Source of the DNA: Capsulimonas corticalis
GTDB taxonomy: Bacteria > Armatimonadota > Armatimonadia > Armatimonadales > Capsulimonadaceae
Reading direction: 5' to 3'
DNA: 64,000 nucleotides
Assembly: GCF_003574315.2 (NCBI RefSeq)
Contig: NZ_AP025739.1
Span: forward strand, 4,030,001 to 4,094,000
Translations under genes and position numbers: made by a program
The notes under the pieces: generated by a model
Told to the model about the DNA's origin: nothing
Databases searched by the model: none
The model's input: only the letters and a program-made list of their open reading frames with translations
Shown: one piece after another, positions 36,535-45,370 of the stretch
How positions within the stretch are numbered: the stretch's first letter is position 1
Layout of the letters: each line of letters begins with the position of its first letter

Positions 36535-37179
36535 ATGGCATCGCTTCCTGTTTTTCTTCGGCGTGCGCTGACCGTGACCGCCGTTATTTCCGCGCTTGGC
36601 ATGACCGGCGCGCAGCGAACTCAAGCAGAAATTGTCGTTTCAGGAACGAATGCGGTGGTCTGTCCGCCGCTTCAGGCCTGGTGCGAACACCATATCCCTC
36701 GGATGTTTCAGCCCAAGGCGCGCGTGACCGTGCGCAACTTGAGCGACCATCAAATGGCCGCGTATCTGTCCGGCGGCGACAGCGCCGTGGATCAGGATTC
36801 GAAGTCCTCGCACACGCCCACCGGCGACGATGACGATATCGACGGCATCTATGAAAACGGACCGCCGCGCATCACCCTGCGCATCCCGAAATCGGGATCG
36901 GTCGACATGATGACCTTTACGCACGAATACGGCCACTACGTCTGGTTCAACTTGCTGAGCAAGAACGACCGCAGCCGCTACGAGAAGATTTACAAGCGGC
37001 AGGCCGCGGCGAATCATCTGGTGACGCGCTATGCGGCTACGGACTTGGAGGAAGGATTTGCGGAAGCGTTCTCGTTCTACGTCAACCAGCCTTTGCTGCT
37101 GGAGCGGCGTGATTCGGCGTCGAGCGACTTCTTCAGCGGTCTTGTGAATGCCGAGACGAATACGGGAGCCGAACACTAA
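36535..37179 (+). CDS. Secreted protein with HExxH metallopeptidase motif
   Basis: A 214-residue protein. The first 32 residues are a signal peptide (basic start, hydrophobic VTAVISALGMTGA, cleavage near TQAE). A zinc-protease motif THEYGHYVWF has His130, Glu131 and His134, and LEEGFAEAFSFY about 40 residues later offers the third ligand expected in gluzincins. I do not recognise the family. ATG 36535 is preferred because it begins the signal peptide; TTG 36508 is possible. The 3' end overlaps the start of the Eis-like gene by 32 bp. Confidence 0.75.
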   Translation: MASLPVFLRRALTVTAVISALGMTGAQRTQAEIVVSGTNAVVCPPLQAWCEHHIPRMFQPKARVTVRNLSDHQMAAYLSGGDSAVDQDSKSSHTPTGDDDDIDGIYENGPPRITLRIPKSGSVDMMTFTHEYGHYVWFNLLSKNDRSRYEKIYKRQAAANHLVTRYAATDLEEGFAEAFSFYVNQPLLLERRDSASSDFFSGLVNAETNTGAEH

Positions 37180-38398
37180 ACCCAATCCCTGGCAGGTCAG
37201 AGCCCCATTCCCCAGCGAAGCGGAACGGGTCCTGCAAATCCTCTGCGCCGCCTTTCGCTTGCGTGTGGACGCCGCGCGTCCTATCTTCTCAAACGATCCC
37301 TTTTACGATCTTTCCCACAAGCGTGTTTTGACATCGACGGCGCATGGGCTCGTCGCCAGCCTCACCATCGTTCCGGCGCGCATCCGTGTCGGCGCCGCAT
37401 GGATCCCGTTTGGCGGCATTGCGGGCGTCGCCACGCAGCCCGAGCATCAGCGCCAGGGATATGCTGGGGAGCTGCTTCAGGGCGCCCTGCGCGCCCTGAC
37501 CGGAGAGCTGAGGTATCCGCTCTCCGGACTGTTCACGGACCTTCCCTCATACTATCGGCGCTTTGGCTGGGAGTACGCCACACAGAACTGTGTGGTCACG
37601 TCCGCGCTCGCCGCGCTGCCGAAGTACGCCGGCGGCGAATACGTGCGGATCGCCGCGCCTCACGACCTGCCCGCCCAAAAGCAAATCGAGACCCTCCACG
37701 CCGCCGCGCTGGAAAAGCGCCCCACCGGCGCCTTCGAGCGTGACGCCCGGCGGTGGGCGGTGATCCGTCACTTTCTTCCCGGATGCAAAATCGCCCTATA
37801 CCAGCAGGACGGTCCCGCCGCAGGATATGTCATCTTCGAAGAATCCCAGGAAATTCTGCGCGTGCAGGAGCTATACGGCCAGGATCGCCGGGCCGAGCGC
37901 GCCCTCATCGGCTTTCTGGCGAGCCGCCGCGCGCAGCGCGTGGAGTGGTCGGCGCCGTTTCCGGAGATCACGCGCCTGTGGATCCATGAGTTCGGCGCCG
38001 CGTGCGAATCGTCGTCCTTCTCTGTAAATCCCGATATGATGATCCGCGTCGCAGATGTCGCCGCCGCGCTGTGCGCCGCGCACGCCGCCAACTTCGCGCC
38101 TCTTCTCGCCGCCTCCGGGCAGACGCTGACGGTGATGGTGAATGACGACTCCATCTGCCCCAACAACCGCAATCCTCTGCGCATCACGCCGGACGGAATC
38201 GAGCCAGGCGCGCCGGATGACGCGGACCACATCACTCTGGGCATCGCGGCGTTCGGCCAGCTTTTTCTAGGACTGCACGACGCCTCGACGATGGAGGCGC
38301 TCGGCAGACTGACGGCGTCCCGCCCCGCCGCGCTGGCCGCCGCCGATCTGCTCTTTCCGGCCAGAGATCCCTTCGTCGCGCAGCCCGACCGGTTTTAA
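37148..38398 (+). CDS. Eis-like GNAT acetyltransferase
   Basis: A 416-residue protein with the three-part layout of the Eis family: an N-terminal GNAT domain with acetyl-CoA loop VATQPEHQRQGYAGELLQ near residue 96, a second GNAT-like domain, and a C-terminal sterol-carrier-like domain. LFTDLPSYYRRFGWEY near residue 125 is a family signature. Members acetylate amines on proteins or aminoglycosides; no resistance role can be claimed here. ATG 37148 lies inside the end of the preceding gene. Confidence 0.85.
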   Translation: MPRRIREPNTKPNPWQVRAPFPSEAERVLQILCAAFRLRVDAARPIFSNDPFYDLSHKRVLTSTAHGLVASLTIVPARIRVGAAWIPFGGIAGVATQPEHQRQGYAGELLQGALRALTGELRYPLSGLFTDLPSYYRRFGWEYATQNCVVTSALAALPKYAGGEYVRIAAPHDLPAQKQIETLHAAALEKRPTGAFERDARRWAVIRHFLPGCKIALYQQDGPAAGYVIFEESQEILRVQELYGQDRRAERALIGFLASRRAQRVEWSAPFPEITRLWIHEFGAACESSSFSVNPDMMIRVADVAAALCAAHAANFAPLLAASGQTLTVMVNDDSICPNNRNPLRITPDGIEPGAPDDADHITLGIAAFGQLFLGLHDASTMEALGRLTASRPAALAAADLLFPARDPFVAQPDRF

Positions 38399-38464
38399 GG
38401 AGTGACCGATGCAATCGGTCACTCACGCAGGAATCCCCCTCTCTTCTCGCGAAATTCGACACAC

Positions 38465-40900
38465 ATGCCCACCAAACGCAAACTGCGCATCACCCCCGAA
38501 GCTCTGCTCGATTTGAAACTCCCCAGCGATCTGCGCATCTCTCCCAGCGGCGCGCGCGTGGCCTATACTGTCGAGGAGACGGATTGGGAGGAGAACGACA
38601 CCTCGCAGCACCTTTATGTGATCGACGCCGAACTCAACAAAGATCCCCGCCAGCTGACGCGCGGCAAGACGCAGGAATTCGGTCTGGAGTGGTCGCCGAA
38701 CGGTGACTGGCTCGCGTTTCTGCGCATGCCTCCGGCGGACGACGACGAGGAGGACGATGAAGAAGGGGACGGCAAGGCGCAGGTCTGGCTGCTGCCGATG
38801 GATGGGCTGGGGGGCGAGGCCGACAAGCTGACCGATGCGCCGCAGGGGATTCTGGCTTATGAGTGGCTGCCGGATTCGTCGGGCATCGTGTATATGGCCC
38901 GCGAGCCGCGACCGAAGCCGCTTCAGCAAGCGCATGAAGACCGGATTGAGGACGAAGAAGACGCGTTCGTGGACCGGGAGGAGAAGTTTCGCCGGCAGAT
39001 CTGGCGCATCGATCTCGAAAAACGAAAGGCTGCCCTGATCCACCGAGGGGACCTCGGGATTCTGGAGATCGCCGTTTCTCCCGACGCGCAGCGGATCGCC
39101 TTTCTCACGAACTACACCGGGGAGCTGAACGACTATCACAAGGCCGATGTCTGGCTGCTGGAGCTGGAAAGCGGGCGCATTCGGCCGATCGTCCAGGGCG
39201 CGGGCGGCAAGTATCAGCTGCACTGGGCGCCCGGCGGCGAAAATCTCTATTATATTCAGGCGCTGGAGCCGGAATACTCCTACTCCCAGAGCAATCTCTT
39301 CGCCGTGTCGATCCGTGGCGGCGATCCCGTCAACGTGACGGCGGTCTTCGATCACGATCTGGTCGGCTGGCGCGGCTACTGGTGGGACCAGGACGGCCGA
39401 CTGTACCTGAGCGCCGCCGTGGGCGTTGCGACCGCCGTGTTTGTGCTGGAAGGCGAGGAGTTTGTCGCGCTGATCCAGAACGACGAGCATATCCACGAGT
39501 TCACCGTCTCACCCGATGGCTCCGTGGCGTATATCGCCAGCGGCAATCAAGATGCGCCGGAAGTTTACTGGCTTGCGGCCGGCGCGGACGAGATGGTCGT
39601 TCTGACGGAGCTCAACTCGGACTGGATGGACCAGTACGCGCTCTGCCCCGTAGATGTCGTGAGCTGGACTTCTCCGGACGGGACGCCGATTGAGGGGCTG
39701 ATCACCTATCCCAACGGCTACGATCCGGAGCTGACGTATCCGCTGATCCTGAACATCCACGGCGGGCCGCACGGACGCGTGGCGCAGTCGCTGACGTCGG
39801 GGACGCCGGCGCAGGTCTACGCGTCGGACGGCTTCGTGGTGCTGTCGCCCAACTATCGGGGCAGCGAGGGGTACGGCAACGCCTTCAGCACGGCCAACCG
39901 GGGCGACCTGGGCGGCGGCGACTACTGGGACTGCATCGCCGGAGTCGACTGGGCCGTGGCGGAGGGGATCGCGGACCCGGAGCGGCTGGGGATCATGGGC
40001 AGCTCCTATGGCGGATATCTCACCAACTGGGCCATCACGCAGACGGATCGTTTCAAGGCGGCCGTTTCCGCGTTCGGCATCTTCTCATTTGTGACGGACT
40101 TCTCCAACTCCGAGGCGCCGCGCTGGGAGATGGAGTATCTGAACGGCTCGTATTGGGAGCAGCCGGAGCTCTACGCCGCCCGTTCGCCCGCGACGCACGC
40201 GCAGGCGATCCAGACTCCCATTCTCATCCTGCACGGCGACGCCGACAGCAATACGTTCATTTCGAACTCGCTGGAGATGTACACGGCCCTGCGCTTGCAG
40301 GGAAAGACCGTGCAGTATGTGCGCTATCCGCGCGAGGGGCATGGGTTCGCGGAGCCCAAGCATCGCGTGGACGAGATGCGCCGCTGCCGCGCGTGGTTCG
40401 ACAAGTACGTGATGGGCGCCGGGCAGACGACGACCTATCGTCTGGGCGATAAGATCGTGCAGGACGGCTGGGAGCTGACCGTGGTTCACGCGGAAGTCGC
40501 GGCGTACGTCGGACATCCGGCGGCGGCGGGGCGCTTCGTCGAAGTGGCGTTCGTGCTGCGCGAAGTGGCGGAGACACGCGCGGAGCTGACCCTGGGGCCG
40601 GCCGATATCGCCCTGACGCGCGGCCTGTCGTCCTCTGGACGCAGCGGCCGGCCGATCGGCCTTCCGATGACGGTCCTTGGCCAGAAGGTGCTGGCGGAGG
40701 GAACGCGCTGGCGCTTCGCGTTCACGCCCGAGAAGGATGAACGCGGCCTGTCCGCCCCGATCTCCGTGACGTTCCGAATCTCCACCGCCGGCGGTCCCTA
40801 CGCCCTCGCTGTGAAAGACTTTCCGCCGATCACCTTCGATATTCCGGAAGAAGACAAAGACGACGATGCGCCGCCGACGGCGCGGGAGGATGAGCCGTAA
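38465..40900 (+). CDS. S9 family serine peptidase with extra C-terminal beta domain
   Basis: Acylaminoacyl/dipeptidyl-peptidase-like enzyme. 811 residues, longer than the usual 620-690. An N-terminal beta-propeller spans about 20-390. The alpha/beta-hydrolase domain has the triad Ser514 (GSSYGGY), Asp594 (HGDADSN) and His626 (REGHGF). After residue about 650 comes an extra 150-residue domain (YRLGDKIVQDGWELTVVHAE, FVEVAFVLREV) that looks like the Ig-like DUF4352 domain, usually found on secreted proteins. No signal peptide is seen, so the enzyme is probably cytoplasmic. ATG 38465 has no good Shine-Dalgarno. The stop overlaps the next start (TAATG). Confidence 0.9.
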   Translation: MPTKRKLRITPEALLDLKLPSDLRISPSGARVAYTVEETDWEENDTSQHLYVIDAELNKDPRQLTRGKTQEFGLEWSPNGDWLAFLRMPPADDDEEDDEEGDGKAQVWLLPMDGLGGEADKLTDAPQGILAYEWLPDSSGIVYMAREPRPKPLQQAHEDRIEDEEDAFVDREEKFRRQIWRIDLEKRKAALIHRGDLGILEIAVSPDAQRIAFLTNYTGELNDYHKADVWLLELESGRIRPIVQGAGGKYQLHWAPGGENLYYIQALEPEYSYSQSNLFAVSIRGGDPVNVTAVFDHDLVGWRGYWWDQDGRLYLSAAVGVATAVFVLEGEEFVALIQNDEHIHEFTVSPDGSVAYIASGNQDAPEVYWLAAGADEMVVLTELNSDWMDQYALCPVDVVSWTSPDGTPIEGLITYPNGYDPELTYPLILNIHGGPHGRVAQSLTSGTPAQVYASDGFVVLSPNYRGSEGYGNAFSTANRGDLGGGDYWDCIAGVDWAVAEGIADPERLGIMGSSYGGYLTNWAITQTDRFKAAVSAFGIFSFVTDFSNSEAPRWEMEYLNGSYWEQPELYAARSPATHAQAIQTPILILHGDADSNTFISNSLEMYTALRLQGKTVQYVRYPREGHGFAEPKHRVDEMRRCRAWFDKYVMGAGQTTTYRLGDKIVQDGWELTVVHAEVAAYVGHPAAAGRFVEVAFVLREVAETRAELTLGPADIALTRGLSSSGRSGRPIGLPMTVLGQKVLAEGTRWRFAFTPEKDERGLSAPISVTFRISTAGGPYALAVKDFPPITFDIPEEDKDDDAPPTAREDEP

Positions 40901-42012
40901 TGATCCGTCCAGCAAAACGGGGCATGGGCGCGCTGCTCGGCGCGGTTCTGGTTTTTCTTAGCGCCGGCGCTTATGCGGCGGATACCAAAGTTAAAGCCGA
41001 CGCCGAGCCGAAAGTCCAGATCACCGTGGACGACAGCGCCGTGCGCCAATTGATCGCCCTCGCCGCCGCGCACGACACGACGGACGCCAGCCTGGACGCC
41101 TGGATGGATCTTCCCGCGAACGCGTATCTACTCAAGATCGGCGCCAGTGAGGAAAATCTGACGCGCGCCCAGCTCAAGGCGAACGCCATTGAGGCGATCA
41201 ACGGAACGGCGACGCCGAAGACCCAGCCTTCCGATGATATGGGCGCCATGCGCTTCACCGCCGAAATTTACACGAAGATGCTCGATACGCTCCAGGCGTC
41301 GCTCCCCAATCGCCTGAAGCGCATTACGGACCGCGACAAGCAGTTCTCGCCGCCCAATACCGACGTGACCGAGACCGTCTACCTGCATCTGGGCGGAGAC
41401 TGGGACGCGATCAATGCGAACGGCGCGATCTATATCAATATCCGTTACTGGATCGAACAGGCTCAGCCCAGCTGGAACGGATTCAACATGGTCGTCGCCC
41501 ACGAGACGATGCACACGATCCAAAACCAGGCCTATGGCAACCCCGAGGACCAGGCAGACGGCCCCGGCGCCTTCCTGACCGCCTTGTCCAAGACACAGCG
41601 CGAGGGGACCGCGCGTTACGTCGAATACGATACCGATCCCGAAGCCTATGGCCAGGGCACCTACGGCTTCTTCTCCCGCGCCGTCACCACGGAAACCCTG
41701 CGCAGCTTCCCCACCGATATCAACTTGCTCAAGCCGCTCTACGATTCATGCTTTCCAGCGTTCAGTCACGACAAATTTGTCCAGAGCTACGCGAGCGGGG
41801 TCAGCGGCGGCGGCCCCTTCTACGACGTCGGCCACGGCATCGCCAAGGCCATCGACGAACGCCTTGGCCGCAAGGTTTTGATCGACACGATCGCCGGCGG
41901 CCCCAAAATGTTCTTCACAAAGTATCTCGAACTGTGCGACAAAGACAAGAACTTGCCGAAGCTGCCCGACGATGTCGCGAAGCAGGTGAGAGTAATGCCG
42001 GACAAACTCTAG
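40900..42012 (+). CDS. Secreted DUF5700-like putative zinc peptidase
   Basis: A 370-residue protein with a signal peptide of about 27 residues (ending GAYAADT). It has HETMH (His201, Glu202, His205) followed by QREGTARYVE about 38 residues on, giving a likely third zinc ligand. The pattern resembles the DUF5700 putative zinc-dependent peptidases. ATG 40900 overlaps the stop of the S9 peptidase gene, so the two are translated together. This is the second HExxH protein in this gene group. Confidence 0.75.
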   Translation: MIRPAKRGMGALLGAVLVFLSAGAYAADTKVKADAEPKVQITVDDSAVRQLIALAAAHDTTDASLDAWMDLPANAYLLKIGASEENLTRAQLKANAIEAINGTATPKTQPSDDMGAMRFTAEIYTKMLDTLQASLPNRLKRITDRDKQFSPPNTDVTETVYLHLGGDWDAINANGAIYINIRYWIEQAQPSWNGFNMVVAHETMHTIQNQAYGNPEDQADGPGAFLTALSKTQREGTARYVEYDTDPEAYGQGTYGFFSRAVTTETLRSFPTDINLLKPLYDSCFPAFSHDKFVQSYASGVSGGGPFYDVGHGIAKAIDERLGRKVLIDTIAGGPKMFFTKYLELCDKDKNLPKLPDDVAKQVRVMPDKL

Positions 42013-42108
42013 CGCCTTAATGATTTCCTGGATGTTCACGGGGATCGTATGGTATAGTAAATTAGTAGAAAATTGTACTCGCCCGCCGGAATTTCTGCTG
42101 GAAAGCAC

Positions 42109-42114
42109 TATACT
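42109..42114 (+). promoter_or_regulatory. -10 box of the SpoIIE-type phosphatase gene
   Basis: TATACT lies 15 nt before ATG 42130, so the predicted leader is under 10 nt and has no Shine-Dalgarno. No convincing -35 was found. Confidence 0.5.
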
Positions 42115-42129
42115 TTGCAAGACCCCCTA

Positions 42130-42900
42130 ATGCCTGCCTCGACCGAAGAGGTTCGGCAGGATCGTTTGTTCCTTTCGCGTCCGTTTGAATCCTCAGTCAC
42201 ACCAGAATTTTCCGCCGCTCACGTGGACGCGCCGGCGTTCCTGCCTTCGGGCGGCGACTTCCATAATGTCTTCCCCATTCACGATGGTTCCGGTGACGTC
42301 GGCGTCATTTTGGGAGATGTCGCAGGACATGGGGAGGAGCAAACAGCGCAAGCCGAACACATGTGCGGGCTGCTATCCGATTGCCTGGCGATCGGAATGT
42401 CTCCCGCCGATACGCTGACCGCCGTCAATGCGATCGTGGAGCCCGACCCGAATTTTCCGGTTTTCGGCACTGTTTTCGCGGGAACGATCGAAGCCAATAC
42501 GGGGAAGCTTACTTACGCCAGCGGCGGCCATGAGCCGGCCCTGATCGCCGAGCCGCCCACCTCAGCGCCGCAGGTCGTGGAGGAGCTGGAGGGAACCGGG
42601 CCGCCGGTCGGCGCGTTCCCCGCGGACATGACCAGCTACGAACAGCACGAAGCAACGATTACTTTTGGCGCCACTCTGCTCGTCTACTCCGACGGCGTTT
42701 CCGAAGTGCGGACCGCCGATAAGCAGCGGGACTGGTTTGGTCTGGACCGCCTGAAAACTATCCTCGCGGAACTGGCGGCGCTGCCCCCGCGCCGCCTCGT
42801 CTCCGAGCTCATGCAGCGGGTAACGCTGTTCTGCCGAGGCCGCTTCCACGACGACGTGTCCGTCCTCGCCGTACGCCGCGAAGCCCGCCGTCAGAAATAG
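42130..42900 (+). CDS. SpoIIE-type PP2C protein phosphatase
   Basis: A 256-residue stand-alone phosphatase of the SpoIIE/RsbU group. Metal-binding motifs are GGDFHNVF near residue 39, LGDVAGHG near 61, VYSDGVSE near 197 and DDVSVLAVR near 242. These enzymes dephosphorylate STAS proteins in partner-switching control of sigma factors or other outputs. There is no sensor domain. The STAS protein at 24906 is a possible substrate, but they are 17 kb apart. ATG 42130 is chosen because a -10 box lies just upstream. Confidence 0.88.
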   Translation: MPASTEEVRQDRLFLSRPFESSVTPEFSAAHVDAPAFLPSGGDFHNVFPIHDGSGDVGVILGDVAGHGEEQTAQAEHMCGLLSDCLAIGMSPADTLTAVNAIVEPDPNFPVFGTVFAGTIEANTGKLTYASGGHEPALIAEPPTSAPQVVEELEGTGPPVGAFPADMTSYEQHEATITFGATLLVYSDGVSEVRTADKQRDWFGLDRLKTILAELAALPPRRLVSELMQRVTLFCRGRFHDDVSVLAVRREARRQK

Positions 42901-42985
42901 CCTCCGTCACAGACTTTTGCTCGTGCGCGACTTTAAAATCATAGCCTCGGCGCTGTTACAAAAAAGCTGGCGGCGTATCTACTCG

Positions 42986-43960
42986 TCAGTAGCCATTGAC
43001 GGTATGCGCGATTTCGTATAATCGATGTTCTTTTGTGGCTAGCGCATCGGATCTGGTGTTATAAGCGCGAATTCGGTCGACGTGTTCGATGTACTTCGCG
43101 TGATAAGCGTGGCGTTGATCGTTGTGCGCGTTCACTCGTTTATCGAAATCAACGCTTGCTTCCGGATCTTTTGCCGCACGCGTTGGCCGCTCCGCCTCAA
43201 GGTCTTTTTCCTCGGCGTTCAATCGATCCGACTCCGCGCACATCGTATCCCATTCCGCCAGGATTAACTGCTTTTCGATTTTTAAGTTTGCGGACTCCGT
43301 CGAAATGTCCCTCTGAAGCTGCTCCGCCTCCGCCTTGAGGGCAGGGGAGAGGACGTGCTTACCCTGGCCGCGCTCATGACCTCTATCCCAGAACCTCCAG
43401 TGATAGCTGTTTCCCGCAACAAAGATCCTGTTTCCAAAGGCGGGAAGATCGTTTGGCGCGGATGCGTTAAATGTGGTGACACCCGGGTTGACCGACACTC
43501 GCAGCTGCGCATGCGGATCGATATGTATCTCGGGCTCGCCGTCAATGTGCAGATAGAGAGTCTTGTCCATATCGTTTTTCACATTGAGGACCGGCGGAGC
43601 ATCCGTTCCCGTTTGTTCGCTCGGCAAGTCGACGCCCTTGTTGGGATGCAGCGTATATCGAACGGTGAGACGATTTGACTTAGCCCAGCCCTGACGTCCC
43701 GAAGACAGTCCGATCACATGCAGCCAGCCGGTTGTCTCCTTGCGGGAGACCAGTATGGTCCAGTCTTGAGGATTGAGCGCGCTGATTTTCGCCGAGCCGG
43801 CGTCAGGCTCGGTAAATAACGCCGTCGGCGTGTTCACGATCCCGACATCAACGCCAGGGTCTTTCCAGACCGGTGCTTGAACGCGGCTATGGGGCGTTCC
43901 TGCGGACACGTGGCAGATCGACGTTATCCAGATAACCGCAATGAGTAGAAAGGTCTTCAA
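42986..43960 (-). CDS. Secreted SH3-like and coiled-coil protein
   Basis: A 324-residue protein with a signal peptide (FLLIAVIWITSICHVSAG), an SH3b-like domain at about residues 35-100 (VNTPTALFTEPDAGSAKI, TTGWLHVIGLSSGRQGWAKSNRL), a middle beta-rich part, and a long charged coiled coil from about 210 to the end. I do not recognise a full-length family. The start is TTG 43960, with AGAGGG 8 nt upstream; the preceding in-frame codons are not protein-like. Confidence 0.7.
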   Translation of the reverse strand: MKTFLLIAVIWITSICHVSAGTPHSRVQAPVWKDPGVDVGIVNTPTALFTEPDAGSAKISALNPQDWTILVSRKETTGWLHVIGLSSGRQGWAKSNRLTVRYTLHPNKGVDLPSEQTGTDAPPVLNVKNDMDKTLYLHIDGEPEIHIDPHAQLRVSVNPGVTTFNASAPNDLPAFGNRIFVAGNSYHWRFWDRGHERGQGKHVLSPALKAEAEQLQRDISTESANLKIEKQLILAEWDTMCAESDRLNAEEKDLEAERPTRAAKDPEASVDFDKRVNAHNDQRHAYHAKYIEHVDRIRAYNTRSDALATKEHRLYEIAHTVNGY

Positions 43961-44063
43961 GTTTATGTCCCTCTGTCTTAAACGTGAATTTACCTGATAC
44001 TCGCGGGAATACGCCAAGTGCGGAATGCTCGCGGCAATTTTTTTTTGTGGATGGACGATCGAT

Positions 44064-44594
44064 TTAAGAAGGCGGCAATTGTTCCAATTCCGCCAATCCA
44101 CGCGCTTTCAGCAGCTCTGCGGCGCGGCCATTTTCGCGGATGATCAGCGTTGAGGTCAAGCTGCTGAAATAGGAGAGGATATTCTCGCTGTCGCCGACTT
44201 GCTTCATCAGAAACTTCATCACGGCGATCTTGCCGTTCTCCGCAGCCGTGGCGATCGCCGTGTCACCGCAGTCGTTTTGCATTTTGAGATCGGCGCCGCG
44301 CTTGAGCAGGAGCTTGCACATATTCAGATAGCCGAGGCCGGCCGCCTCGATCAGCGGCGTGGCGCTGAAGTGATTGCGCGTGTTGACGTCTGCCCCGTGA
44401 TCGAGCAGCCAATTCGCGGCTGGGAGCTCGTTCTCGACCACAACATAATGGAACGCCGTTTCGCCGATTGAGTTGCGCGCGTCCAGAATCGTCGGGTCAA
44501 ACTTAAGCAGCGCTTCGGCCAGCGTGAAATCGGAGCAGGCGGCGTCGCGCAGCTCGTAAAATCGAGAATCCGTGGGTTTCTTAGTAGTTGTCAT
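44064..44594 (-). CDS. Ankyrin-repeat protein
   Basis: A 176-residue soluble protein of about four ankyrin repeats (GETAFHYVVVENELPAANWL, ATPLIEAAGLGYLNMCKLLL, DTAIATAAENGKIAVMKFLM). These mediate protein binding; the partner is not evident. It has no signal peptide. The ATG at 44594 has no clear Shine-Dalgarno. Confidence 0.85.
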   Translation of the reverse strand: MTTTKKPTDSRFYELRDAACSDFTLAEALLKFDPTILDARNSIGETAFHYVVVENELPAANWLLDHGADVNTRNHFSATPLIEAAGLGYLNMCKLLLKRGADLKMQNDCGDTAIATAAENGKIAVMKFLMKQVGDSENILSYFSSLTSTLIIRENGRAAELLKARGLAELEQLPPS

Positions 44595-44618
44595 AAGAGT
44601 GCGCCAGAAAGAGTATCG

Positions 44619-45290
44619 TCATTCAGACTTTTGAAGCGTCAGCGCGGCGGCTTCCGCCAGCGGCAGGGTTTTGGCGGAGTAAGGCTCCCCGTCGAGCGCG
44701 GCGACGATGATCGCGTTTTGTCCGGTCGCCGAGGCATAGTGGAAACCATGCAGGAAGTGCGCGGACCCCGGCGTCACCGGAAATTTGTAATACTGGCGCA
44801 TCGCCGCCAAGTCGCCGATCGATCCGGATTCCGGACTGCTCTTCACGATATCCGTTTTGCCGCTAAGAAACGGATTGCCGCTCAGAATGGTCTCCAAATC
44901 CGTCGGCGCCGCGCCCGGCTTCGCCTCCGACACGATCACAAAGAGGACGGGAAACGAACCGTCCGCTCGGGAAGCGCCCTTTGCCGAGTACCCGGTGATC
45001 GTCGCGATCTCCGTGGACATATCCTGCTGGTCAACCGTGTAGCCAATCGGTAACCGCAGAGTATAGATTCCAAAATGCGTTGCCCGATCGAGCTGTGGGA
45101 CGAGCTTAGGATTTGGGATCCACGACGACGCTCCCGTGGCCGCAGCCGGCGCCTTGTCCGCAACGGGCTTATGCGTATCACTCTTCGCATGCGCTGGCTT
45201 CGCGAAACAATGACTTGCCGCGAGGCCAGCCGCAATACAGAGCGCGAGGGCAGGGATGGTATTACGAAACAGCGGTTGCTTTGTATTCAT
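44619..45290 (-). CDS. Secreted protein of unknown function
   Basis: A 223-residue protein with a signal peptide of about 35 residues (NTIPALALCIAAGLAASHCFA), then a Lys/Ala-rich linker, then a globular domain (LRLPIGYTVDQQDMSTEIATITGYS, FHYASATGQNAIIVAALDGEPYS) probably of mixed alpha/beta type. I do not recognise the family. ATG 45290 has TATAAT 10 nt upstream and no Shine-Dalgarno, so the mRNA is near-leaderless. Confidence 0.7.
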   Translation of the reverse strand: MNTKQPLFRNTIPALALCIAAGLAASHCFAKPAHAKSDTHKPVADKAPAAATGASSWIPNPKLVPQLDRATHFGIYTLRLPIGYTVDQQDMSTEIATITGYSAKGASRADGSFPVLFVIVSEAKPGAAPTDLETILSGNPFLSGKTDIVKSSPESGSIGDLAAMRQYYKFPVTPGSAHFLHGFHYASATGQNAIIVAALDGEPYSAKTLPLAEAAALTLQKSE

Positions 45291-45300
45291 GGATAAGGGC

Positions 45301-45306
45301 ATTATA
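45301..45306 (-). promoter_or_regulatory. -10 box of the secreted-protein gene at 44619
   Basis: A perfect TATAAT on the minus strand, 10 nt before ATG 45290. The -35 region would fall within the terminator hairpin of the upstream erpA-like gene (45315-45350). Confidence 0.6.
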
Positions 45307-45311
45307 ACACG

Positions 45312-45350
45312 AAAAAACGGGCGGCGGGGCCGAAGCCCCGCCGCCCGTTT
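45312..45350 (-). terminator. Intrinsic terminator of the erpA-like gene
   Basis: A perfect 16-bp stem AAACGGGCGGCGGGGC / GCCCCGCCGCCCGTTT with a 4-nt loop. On the minus strand it is followed by a T-run (rc of 45312-45317). It lies 20 bp after the ErpA-like stop. Confidence 0.9.
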
Positions 45351-45370
45351 TCTGATTTTCGACTGCGTGA

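Noticed and set aside
42901-42985. Terminator between the SpoIIE-type and SH3-like genes
   Set aside because: I saw no stable hairpin with T-run in this 85-bp convergent gap.
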